DNA from: Planctomycetota bacterium
GTDB taxonomy: Bacteria; Planctomycetota; Brocadiia; Brocadiales; Brocadiaceae
Reading direction: 5' to 3'
Length of the DNA: 64,000 nt
Assembly (NCBI GenBank): GCA_023261485.1
Contig: JAHFOY010000005.1
Span: 1-64,000, forward strand
Position numbers and translations under genes: made by a program. Shown piece after piece: positions 1-7,408 of this stretch; the stretch's first letter is position 1; each line of letters begins with the position of its first letter. Under the pieces are notes generated by a model. The model saw only the letters and a list, made by a program, of their open reading frames with translations, was not told where the DNA came from and did no database searches.

Positions 1-3
1 AGT

Positions 4-72
4 CCCCTCTTGGGAGGGGATTTAGGGGTGGGTAAAAAAGTAGTTGGGTTTTTGTCTTTTAAAACCCAACCT
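4..72. repeat. Two adjacent palindromic intergenic repeats
   Basis: The first hairpin has arms CCCCTC and GAGGGG (4-19) followed by a GGGGTGGGT tail. The second has 10-bp perfect arms GTTGGGTTTT (43-52) and AAAACCCAAC (61-70). They lie just upstream of the CoaB-like gene. They look like dispersed REP-type palindromes rather than a regulatory site, but copy number elsewhere in the genome cannot be judged here. Confidence 0.5.
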
Positions 73-100
73 AATTTAAGGTCAGAAAGGTGTACGAGTC

Positions 101-781
101 GTGGGGAGTCTAGAAGGTAAAAGTATTTTAATAACCTCCGGACCAACGAGAGGCTATATAGACGCCGTAAGGTATATTAGTAATAAATCCACGGGAAAAT
201 TGGGTGTTACGATTGCAACTGAAGCCCTTAAAAGAGACGCCTGTGTAACCTTTATTTATGGAACGGGAAGCAGTACCCCCGACGTTCCCTCATTAGGTAA
301 AGACTGCGCCCGCCGGCTTACGCTTATTGAGATAGAGACGATTAATGACCTCATGATGGCGATTCAGGAAAAACTGAAAGGTAAGGCATTCGATGCAATT
401 GTGCATGCTATGGCGGTGCTGGATTATTCCCCGGAAAAACAGAGCGAGGGCAAAATAGCCTCGAATAAAGATACGTTGACGATAACTTTGCGAAGAACCC
501 CCAAGGTTATAAAGCAAATACGGGCTTTGTGGCCGCATGCTTTTTTAATAGGTTTTAAATTAGAGGTGGGGTTATCAAAAAATGAGCTTATTGAAAGGGC
601 GTATGCATCCATGATTGAAAGCAGGGCGGATTTAGTCGTAGCCAATAATCAAAATGAAATTGCAGGGGATAAACACCGCGCCTACCTTATTAATTCACAC
701 AAAGAGGTAGAATCGGGATGCGAGACCAGGCAGGACATAGCGAGCAATCTGATGGACTTAATAGGACAACAGAATGCATGA
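101..781 (+). CDS. CoaB-like phosphopantothenoylcysteine synthetase domain protein
   Basis: This 226-aa protein matches the DNA/pantothenate metabolism flavoprotein C-terminal (CoaB) domain only. The N-terminal nucleotide-binding loop ITSGPTRGYIDAVRYISN, the STGKLG segment and the downstream SNKDTLTITLRRTPKVI stretch follow the CoaB pattern of CTP-dependent joining of phosphopantothenate and cysteine. The CoaC flavoprotein decarboxylase half is absent, so it is either a stand-alone CoaB or a paralogue of a bifunctional CoaBC coded elsewhere. The start is GTG, with an AGAAAGG purine stretch about 11 nt upstream. It converges on the cyclase gene with only 5 bp between stops. The domain call is firm; the physiological role is inferred. 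Confidence 0.75.
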   Translation: MGSLEGKSILITSGPTRGYIDAVRYISNKSTGKLGVTIATEALKRDACVTFIYGTGSSTPDVPSLGKDCARRLTLIEIETINDLMMAIQEKLKGKAFDAIVHAMAVLDYSPEKQSEGKIASNKDTLTITLRRTPKVIKQIRALWPHAFLIGFKLEVGLSKNELIERAYASMIESRADLVVANNQNEIAGDKHRAYLINSHKEVESGCETRQDIASNLMDLIGQQNA

Positions 782-786
782 TTCCA

Positions 787-1932
787 TTACGTGGCGTACC
801 GCAGCACATTATAGACATTGGTGGGTTTATTAACGCCCTTTAGTTTCACATTTTTAATTTCTTCAGTTTCCAGTTTTATATTTTTCATTTCGTTCAATGT
901 CCGAGGGGTAATCAAAATCTGGCCTGCCTTTGCCTCCAGTTGTAATCTATGGGCAATGTTTACCTGATGTCCTATGACAGTGTAACTTAACTGGGTTGCA
1001 GAGCCAATGTTTCCTACCGTAGCGTATCCGGTATTTATGCCAAAACATATATCGATATTACAGCCGTGTTCGAGCCAATGGTTTCGGAGTTCCTGTGTTT
1101 TATTCCGCATGTTTATTGCCATCCTTACTGCCCTCTCGGCATGATCGTCAAAATAGATGGGATCGCCAAAAAAGACGAGGATACCGTCCCCAATAAATTT
1201 GTCAAGGGTGCCTTCGTAGGTGAAAATAATTTTGGTCATTTCCGTGAAATATTCGTTTAATAAATTTATGGTGTCTTCCGGCTCCATACTTTCAGATGCC
1301 TCCGTAAAGCCTTTCAGGTCGGCAAAGCATATGGTCATTAATTTTCTGGCATTAATCAGGTATTTATCGCTTCCGTTGGAGACGATGCTTTCGGCAATTT
1401 GCGGAGAGACGTACCTTTTCAAACGGCTTGTCCTTTGAATTTCTTCTACCTGCTTTGTTACCTTGTCTTCCAGGGAGTGATTGAATTCTTCGATTAGTTT
1501 ATTTCGTTCCTTGAGGGTTTCGTTGAGTTTAACGTTTTCTACAATATTCCTGTATGATTCTGCTGCGCCTGCAACCGTATCGAGGAGTTGCTCAGGATCG
1601 CTCCCCTTAACCACGTAGGCGTGTGGCCGAAAGTGCTTGCGGATATCGATCCTCTTTTCCCTTTCATCATAGCCCGTGTGAAAGATGATGGGGATGTACT
1701 GATTTTTGGATTTGAGAATCTCAAAGACATCCAGCCCGGACATGTCTGGCATATTAATATCCAGAATAACGCAAAAGATAGTGTCGTTAAATTTATCAAC
1801 CGCCTCTTTTCCCCCACTGCAAGACAGGACGTCGTATCCTTCCTCTTCCAGTATCGTGGCTGTAGTTTGTAAGATTGAGGTATCGTCATCTACCAGCATG
1901 ATACGGATTTTACTTGGTATTTCAGGTGTCAT
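787..1932 (-). CDS. Response regulator with class III adenylate/guanylate cyclase output domain
   Basis: This 381-aa protein has a receiver domain (about 9-125) with acidic pocket D15-D17, phospho-acceptor D58 in VILDINMPD and a conserved lysine in YVVKG. A predicted coiled-coil linker (about 130-165) follows, then a CHD cyclase domain (about 190-375). The cyclase keeps both metal aspartates (CFADLKGFT and FIGDGILVFFG), a lysine just before the second (DKFIGD), a threonine in SYTVIG and the N/R pair in VNIAHRL. That set fits an active adenylate cyclase: phosphorylation should alter cyclic nucleotide output. It is the last gene of a minus-strand operon, 9 bp after the sensor kinase, which is its probable partner. 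Substrate (ATP versus GTP) is inferred from residues only. Confidence 0.88.
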   Translation of the reverse strand: MTPEIPSKIRIMLVDDDTSILQTTATILEEEGYDVLSCSGGKEAVDKFNDTIFCVILDINMPDMSGLDVFEILKSKNQYIPIIFHTGYDEREKRIDIRKHFRPHAYVVKGSDPEQLLDTVAGAAESYRNIVENVKLNETLKERNKLIEEFNHSLEDKVTKQVEEIQRTSRLKRYVSPQIAESIVSNGSDKYLINARKLMTICFADLKGFTEASESMEPEDTINLLNEYFTEMTKIIFTYEGTLDKFIGDGILVFFGDPIYFDDHAERAVRMAINMRNKTQELRNHWLEHGCNIDICFGINTGYATVGNIGSATQLSYTVIGHQVNIAHRLQLEAKAGQILITPRTLNEMKNIKLETEEIKNVKLKGVNKPTNVYNVLRYAT

Positions 1933-1941
1933 TTTTATCCT

Positions 1942-3534
1942 CTACGTTTTGGTGACGGGTAATTTAATGATAAAGCTGGCGCCCTCTCCTTCTTTGCTCT
2001 TCAAATCAATAGACCCTTCGTGCCTTTGAATGATGTTGGAACTGATGGCCAGTCCCAGCCCAATCCCTTTGGGTTTTGTGGTGAACAGCGGGTCAAATAT
2101 TTTATTTTTGATAGTATCTGGTATGCCGCACCCTGTGTCTGTTATCGTAACCGCCAAAAAGTTATTTTCCTTTTGCGCCTGGATAGTTAACCAACCGCCC
2201 TTGGGCATGGCATCCATGGCATTTTGAATAAGATTGATGAATACCTGTTCGATTTGACTTGCATCGACGGGCACCAATGGCAGGGCATCTTCCACTTGAA
2301 CGACTTTATTAATTTTATCGGGTATTTTAAGCCTTGAAAGAGAAGCTTCGATAATAGAACGAATATTTGTAGGAGATACTGCAGGTTTTGCTGTCCTTGA
2401 GAACCCCAAAAGGTCATTCACAATTTTTACACTCCTGTCTGTTTCTTTCTCGAGGATTTCTACTAATTGATTAAACTTCTGATCGTCGTTTAATCCACCG
2501 GTATTTGAGGTTTTCTTTTTTATGATAAAAAGTGCGTTCCTGATGGCCCCTAGCGGGTTTCTCAATTCATGTCCCACGCCCGACGCCAGTTTACCAACGA
2601 CGGCCAATTTCTCCGTACGCACAAGGCGTTCTTGCGCCTCGTTCAATTGTTCATTTATTTTGACCAATTCTTTATTTGCGTCGGACAGGTTGTTCACATT
2701 TTCCCGTAACTGTGCCATAATTTTTTCTTTCTCGTCATAAGACGCCTTGAGTGCCTGGGTCATTTGGTTGAAACTTAAAGACAACTGCCCAATTTCGTCC
2801 CGGGAGTGGATATCTATCGTGCGTGTAAGGTTTCCCCTGGCAATATCGAGGGTGATACCCGCCATGTGCCGTATGGGAGAAACGAAGTATTTGGTGAAAA
2901 AGAATGTAATACATATTCCCCCCAACACAATACCCAATCCCATGGGTATAATGCTTCGCAGAATAATCCTGTGAATTCTTTCATTTAATTTATGCGGGGA
3001 CAAACCTATCTGTACGAACCCCAAAATCTTTTGCTCTGCTTTAGCAGGCATTTCGCCCAAAAGCTGTGCTGCGAATGCTTCTTCAGAAAAGGTCTGCTTT
3101 TCAACAACAGGAATTGAAAAATCATAAAAGGTCTCGCCTGAAGAGGTGATCCTGCGATGGGTAAGTCGTACGTCCGGATTTTGGTAGTCATGTCTCATTG
3201 GAATTTCTTTCATCCGGGCGCTTATCCAGGGGGCTTTTTCCTCGATTATAACCGATTTAATATTTGATATACGACAGTAACCAATTTCCTCTTCCATGTC
3301 GAGCGCCTGGACTCTTTTGATTGGAGCATCAAGAAATGCCGGTTGTGTAAAGTTCAGCGCATGTTTGACTTCGCTGTCCTGAGCAAGTTGCATGACAAGG
3401 GACGTGCCTAATTTTTTCAGCGCCTCTTCCTGTTGACTTTTTGAATGAATTAAAAAGAAGAGGCAACTAAGGAGTCCGATAAAGATCGTCAGCATACCCA
3501 TAAAGAGTATGAGTTTGGTACGAATGCTAAACAT
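1942..3534 (-). CDS. Membrane sensor histidine kinase (HAMP, HisKA, HATPase)
   Basis: This 530-aa sensor kinase has a first membrane helix at about 7-30, a periplasmic sensor region of about 160 residues, a second helix at about 190-217, HAMP, a coiled coil, then HisKA with the phospho-accepting histidine in VGHELRNPLG. The HATPase carries the N-box (NLIQNAMDAM), G1 (DTGCGIPD) and G2 (GIGLGLAISS). It lies between a periplasmic binding-protein gene and a receiver-cyclase gene in one operon, with about 20 bp and 9 bp spacers. The simplest reading is ligand, binding protein, kinase, cyclase. The ligand cannot be read from the sequence. Confidence 0.9.
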   Translation of the reverse strand: MFSIRTKLILFMGMLTIFIGLLSCLFFLIHSKSQQEEALKKLGTSLVMQLAQDSEVKHALNFTQPAFLDAPIKRVQALDMEEEIGYCRISNIKSVIIEEKAPWISARMKEIPMRHDYQNPDVRLTHRRITSSGETFYDFSIPVVEKQTFSEEAFAAQLLGEMPAKAEQKILGFVQIGLSPHKLNERIHRIILRSIIPMGLGIVLGGICITFFFTKYFVSPIRHMAGITLDIARGNLTRTIDIHSRDEIGQLSLSFNQMTQALKASYDEKEKIMAQLRENVNNLSDANKELVKINEQLNEAQERLVRTEKLAVVGKLASGVGHELRNPLGAIRNALFIIKKKTSNTGGLNDDQKFNQLVEILEKETDRSVKIVNDLLGFSRTAKPAVSPTNIRSIIEASLSRLKIPDKINKVVQVEDALPLVPVDASQIEQVFINLIQNAMDAMPKGGWLTIQAQKENNFLAVTITDTGCGIPDTIKNKIFDPLFTTKPKGIGLGLAISSNIIQRHEGSIDLKSKEGEGASFIIKLPVTKT

Positions 3535-3555
3535 ATAAATATCCGACCAAAAATA

Positions 3556-4530
3556 CTATGGATATAAAACCACATCCGGATGGGTTTGAAAGGATGCCAG
3601 ATTTACCCCGATTATTTCCGCCGTTTGGGTGTTTAAAGTCAATTTCAATTTGTCGGGCTGCTTAATACCGAGTGAAGTTGTCGTGGGGTTGTTCAATAAG
3701 GTTTGGGCCATTCGCGCTGCCTGAAGTCCCGTGTACGTATAATCCGCTGAAACGGAAGCCAACGCCCCTGCCTTCACAATAGCATCGGAGGTACAAAACG
3801 TCGGCAGGTGATGCTCCAGTACCGTTTTTGAGATGACAGTGAGTGCGTTTTTTGTAATCACCGTGCTGTCCGGGATCATCCATAGTGCGTCGATTTTACC
3901 GATCATATTTTTCAGTGCAGATGCAACTTCGTTTTCTGACGCGATTTTTGTCTTAATGAGATTGAATTCCAGTCTTTTTGCTACTACGTCTGCTTCCGAG
4001 ACAATTTTACCGGTCTTCATTGGGTCATAAATGACCCCCACATTCTTGTGTGCGCCAAGAAGCTCTTTTAGAATAGCGAATTGGTCTTCTACCGAGACTT
4101 CCGAAGAAATACCCGTTATATTGGCGCCCTGTAAGTTAAAACGATTATGGTTGATAACCATACAGAAGATAATGGGAATATCGGTGAATTGGTCTTTTAC
4201 AAGGGTTGCAGCAAGTACGCCTACGGCCAGGATGAGATCGGGTTTGAGTTTTTTGTCTTTGATATTTTGGATGATTCTTTTGCCTTCGTCCGCATCCCCG
4301 TTCAGGTCATAGATTGACTTTATGGAGATGTTTTTCCCCTTGCATCCTTCTTCAAATCCCTTAATTGCCTCGTTATAGGCTGCAATTTGTTGGCTTTGAA
4401 TAATGACGACCGTGTTTTCCCTGGCAAAAATTTGAGGAGAAAGGAATGAGATTTGGGAAAGAAAGGCGAGGATAAACCAAAAAACGGTGGGAGTTTTTAA
4501 ACTACGCTGATTGAGGTATTTTTCCATCAT
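3556..4530 (-). CDS. ABC transporter substrate-binding protein (ABC_sub_bind family)
   Basis: This 324-aa protein has an N-terminal signal peptide (basic start, hydrophobic core at about 16-35, cleavage near ARE). The rest fits the ABC_sub_bind (DUF534, TrpX-like) periplasmic binding fold, with landmarks such as PDLILAVG, DIPIIFCMV and NITGISSEVSVEDQF. No ABC permease or ATPase gene is adjacent; instead the next genes are a sensor kinase and a receiver-cyclase. That context suggests it presents a ligand to the kinase rather than feeding a transporter. It is the first gene of the operon. Confidence 0.85.
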   Translation of the reverse strand: MMEKYLNQRSLKTPTVFWFILAFLSQISFLSPQIFARENTVVIIQSQQIAAYNEAIKGFEEGCKGKNISIKSIYDLNGDADEGKRIIQNIKDKKLKPDLILAVGVLAATLVKDQFTDIPIIFCMVINHNRFNLQGANITGISSEVSVEDQFAILKELLGAHKNVGVIYDPMKTGKIVSEADVVAKRLEFNLIKTKIASENEVASALKNMIGKIDALWMIPDSTVITKNALTVISKTVLEHHLPTFCTSDAIVKAGALASVSADYTYTGLQAARMAQTLLNNPTTTSLGIKQPDKLKLTLNTQTAEIIGVNLASFQTHPDVVLYP

Positions 4531-4899
4531 GCTTAAAAGATAAGTTTGATGAATCTAAATTACTATCTTAGTTGTTTTGAAAATACCTGGAAAATAGCAT
4601 CGTGTTATTTCAAGGGGAAGTCAAAATTTTCCACATTTCTTTCTGCATTCAAAAAGGTCAATTTAGTATTATCAAAAAATATGCCATATTCAAATATCAC
4701 ACGAACTTCTTTACAGTATCCTTGATTCATCTTAATAATTATTGAATATTCTGTCAATAGTAGAAAAATGGTATTTGCGAATCCAAATAAATTCGCTTCA
4801 GAATTTTTATTGGAAAATAGAAAATAGTTCAAATATGCGCAAAAATATCAATAATGTGCTATTGTCGCTCTGTGATTCTCTAATAAAAATAAATTTTTT
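4531..4899. other. AT-rich divergent intergenic region
   Basis: This stretch separates the minus-strand signalling operon from the plus-strand amidase-rhomboid pair and should hold promoters for both. It is very AT-rich. A 75-codon minus-strand ORF at 4605-4832 has low-complexity composition and no recognisable domain, so it is not called as a gene. Nothing else is recognised here. Confidence 0.5.
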
Positions 4900-4927
4900 T
4901 TGACAAAGAACACGCTTATGGTATACT
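4900..4927 (+). promoter_or_regulatory. Near-consensus sigma70-type promoter
   Basis: TTGACA (4900-4905) and TATACT (4922-4927) are separated by 16 bp. The promoter lies about 65 bp upstream of the preferred amidase start and should drive the amidase-rhomboid pair. Confidence 0.7.
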
Positions 4928-4994
4928 TCCCCGGTGTAGATAGGACTTATTAGGTTTGCATGAAAAAATCGAACATCGTTTCAGGAGGTTGCCC

Positions 4995-5588
4995 GTGCAC
5001 TTTCGGTGGAAATACTGTGTTTCCCTGTCTTTCCTTGCCATTTTTTATTTATGCGGTTGTTATGCCCCGCCGGCATTTAAACCAATCACTTACGTGAAGC
5101 CTCCCAAAAAAGAAGAACCCTACATTATCAGACAATTGGACCGTTATTTCGTAAGGGACTGGAAATACGTTGTTATTCATCACAGCGCATCGCCGTCCGG
5201 CTGCGCTGCTGAATTTGATAAATATCACCGGGAAAAAAGGGGATGGGAAAATGGACTGGGATATCATTTTGTGATAGGGAATGGTCATGGTTCTGGGGAC
5301 GGGGAGATTGAGATCGGCAATAGGTGGATAAATCAGATAGACGGAGCGCATGCTGGCGTTCAGGAATACAATCATTACGGCATTGGGATATGTCTTGTAG
5401 GAAACTTCAACGAAAGCTACCCAACAGCGGCCCAGATGGCTTCACTTTCGGCATTAGTAGGGTATCTCCAGGACAGGTGTCATATCCCTTCGGAAAATGT
5501 AATCATGCACAGACATTTCAGAGAGACAGAATGCCCTGGAAGGAATTTTCCTTATTATAAGGTGCTTGCAAAAACCGTTCGATGGTAG
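4995..5588 (+). CDS. Lipoprotein N-acetylmuramoyl-L-alanine amidase / PGRP-like
   Basis: This is an Amidase_2 (peptidoglycan-recognition-protein fold) zinc amidase that cleaves the amide bond between muramic acid and the stem peptide. Zinc ligands are visible: a histidine in VVIHHSASP and the histidine and cysteine of MHRHFRETECPG. I chose the GTG at 4995 because AGGAGG lies 6 nt upstream. The product (197 aa) then begins with a short basic stretch, a hydrophobic core and the lipobox LCGC, giving a periplasmic lipoprotein. A TTG at 4956 would extend it by 13 residues without a good ribosome site. The rhomboid gene follows after 16 bp. Confidence 0.85.
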   Translation: MHFRWKYCVSLSFLAIFYLCGCYAPPAFKPITYVKPPKKEEPYIIRQLDRYFVRDWKYVVIHHSASPSGCAAEFDKYHREKRGWENGLGYHFVIGNGHGSGDGEIEIGNRWINQIDGAHAGVQEYNHYGIGICLVGNFNESYPTAAQMASLSALVGYLQDRCHIPSENVIMHRHFRETECPGRNFPYYKVLAKTVRW

Positions 5589-5604
5589 TTTTTGTATAAA
5601 TTAA

Positions 5605-6276
5605 ATGATACCTCTCCGCGACCGAAATCCGTCGGGTACCTTCCCTTTTGTTACCGTTAGCATTATTCTTTTAAACGTCCTCGTCTTTCTTTTTGAACTT
5701 TCATTAGGGCGGCGCCAACTGGATTCCTTCTTATTTCAATTCGGCGTTATTCCAGTCAAGGTATACTATTCCGCAGATATCCCCGGTTCTACTTTTGTAA
5801 ATACTTACTTCCCGTTTCTCAGTTCCATGTTTCTCCACGGTGGATTCATTCATCTGCTGGGAAACATGTGGTATTTATGGATTTTTGGCGATAATATCGA
5901 GGACAGGCTCGGTCGCCCCAAATTCATCCTGTTTTATCTCATCTGTGGAATTGGGTCTGCCGTTGTGCATGTTTATTTTAATAGTCAATCCGGAGTCCCC
6001 TGTGTCGGGGCAAGCGGGGCAATAGCCGGGGTGCTGGGCGCTTATATGGTTACCTTCCCAAGGGCGCGGGTGCTTGTTCTTATTCCCCTGTTTATTGTCT
6101 GGGAGATGATCGAATTGCCGGCAATCATCGTGCTGGGTTTTTGGTTTCTTATCCAGTTCTTTAGCGGGGCTGCATCTATTTCTTCCGCTCACGGCGGGGG
6201 TGTGGCGTGGTGGGCGCATATCGGGGGGTTTGTTTTAGGTGTCATCCTTATAAAAATATTTCCAAAATCACGGTAG
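5605..6276 (+). CDS. Rhomboid family intramembrane serine protease
   Basis: This 223-aa polytopic membrane protein has the rhomboid catalytic dyad: serine 137 in the GASG motif (VGASGAIAGVLGAY) and histidine 205 in AHIGGFVLG. Asparagine 87 in HLLGNMWYLWIFG and the loop-1 region FLHGGFIHLLGN are also family hallmarks. Six or more hydrophobic segments fit the bacterial rhomboid fold, which cleaves transmembrane segments of substrate proteins. It follows the lipoprotein amidase with a 16-bp spacer and is probably co-transcribed. The substrate is unknown. Confidence 0.92.
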   Translation: MIPLRDRNPSGTFPFVTVSIILLNVLVFLFELSLGRRQLDSFLFQFGVIPVKVYYSADIPGSTFVNTYFPFLSSMFLHGGFIHLLGNMWYLWIFGDNIEDRLGRPKFILFYLICGIGSAVVHVYFNSQSGVPCVGASGAIAGVLGAYMVTFPRARVLVLIPLFIVWEMIELPAIIVLGFWFLIQFFSGAASISSAHGGGVAWWAHIGGFVLGVILIKIFPKSR

Positions 6277-6301
6277 CTATTATAAAGCCAGACAAACCAT
6301 T

Positions 6302-7408
6302 TTATTTTGTGTCTTCTTTTATCCCTTCCATTTCCTCCAGTTTCCCTTCGGCGATTTCTTCTTCCAGTTTGACTACATCACGGAAGGCAATTCCTTCCCG
6401 CCAGAGAAAGAAAAAACCCATAAGTGTGGAAGGGAGAATGCTGATGGCCCATAAGACAATGGCATAGCTTTGCGCTGCTGTAGTTTGTATTCCGAAGATA
6501 TCCAGTGACTTTAGGACTGCTATGTGGAATACGCCGATGTACCCGGGCGCCTGCGGCAAGGCAACTGCCAGCGACAAACAAATGGCAACGAGACATGCGC
6601 CCACAAGAGGGAGGTTCATGTGGAAAGAGAACCCGAGGAGGTATATTTCCGCCCCGCCGAGAACCCAGATTACGAGAGAAAGCACTAGCATCCATACCGT
6701 TTGTGTCTTGTTTTCCAGAATCTTTAGGCCATGAACGAAGGAGTCGTAAAGGCCGTAAATTTTATCTTTGAGTTTATGCGGCAGGAAGAAGCACAGTTTG
6801 GAGAGTACTTTTTTGAAGAAATCGGGTTTAATAACGATCAAAAAGAGGGAGACTATGGTAAGTACCCCTACCGCAGCGAATACCTCTGTCCATTTTTTCA
6901 GAGAAGGAATAATTGATTCTTTAATGGTGTGCGCCTCATTTGCTGAGAGCGGGACAACGGAGTCGTGATGAGCAGGATGAGGCAGCAGGGCAATAACGGC
7001 CACCGTAAATATGATAAGTCCCAGCATGTCAAATATCCGCTCTACGATTACGGTTGCAAAGGAGGTAGAGAATTTTACACCTTCCTTCTTATACAGGATA
7101 AAAGGCCTCAAGACCTCTCCCACACGGGCAGGAAGAATATTGTTTGCCATGAAACCGATGCAGGTGATAGACAGCAAATTCAATACGGATACTCGTTTGA
7201 TATGAGATATTAACCCCTGCCACCGAAGCGCCCTCACAATGTAAACCAGAAGGGTTAAAATGAGCGTAGGTATGACGTACCAGTAATTTGCATCCCGTAA
7301 GGCATTTTTAAGGAGCGACCACTCGATCTTTCTCACAAATAACCATGAGCAGATAATACTGACAATAATGCTTATAATGAATATAATATTTTTTTTGTTA
7401 AATTTCAT
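6302..7408 (-). CDS. Flippase-like membrane protein (UPF0104 / LPG synthase TM domain family)
   Basis: This 368-aa integral membrane protein has about eight hydrophobic helices and motifs typical of the lysylphosphatidylglycerol synthase transmembrane (UPF0104, AglD-like) family: LRALRWQ-like VRALRWQGLI near residue 60, NNILPARVGEVLRPFIL near 90, VERIFDMLGL near 125 and ALPQAPGYIGVFHIAVL near 285. There is no soluble aminoacyl-transferase domain, so lipid aminoacylation is not expected; a role in lipid or polyprenol-linked transport is an inference. Its ATG lies inside the 3' end of uvrA (11-bp overlap), which suggests translational coupling. Confidence 0.8.
   Translation of the reverse strand: MKFNKKNIIFIISIIVSIICSWLFVRKIEWSLLKNALRDANYWYVIPTLILTLLVYIVRALRWQGLISHIKRVSVLNLLSITCIGFMANNILPARVGEVLRPFILYKKEGVKFSTSFATVIVERIFDMLGLIIFTVAVIALLPHPAHHDSVVPLSANEAHTIKESIIPSLKKWTEVFAAVGVLTIVSLFLIVIKPDFFKKVLSKLCFFLPHKLKDKIYGLYDSFVHGLKILENKTQTVWMLVLSLVIWVLGGAEIYLLGFSFHMNLPLVGACLVAICLSLAVALPQAPGYIGVFHIAVLKSLDIFGIQTTAAQSYAIVLWAISILPSTLMGFFFLWREGIAFRDVVKLEEEIAEGKLEEMEGIKEDTK

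Noticed and set aside
4605-4832. 75-codon minus-strand open frame
   Set aside because: AT-rich, low-complexity composition, no domain, and it lies in the promoter region of two divergent units.
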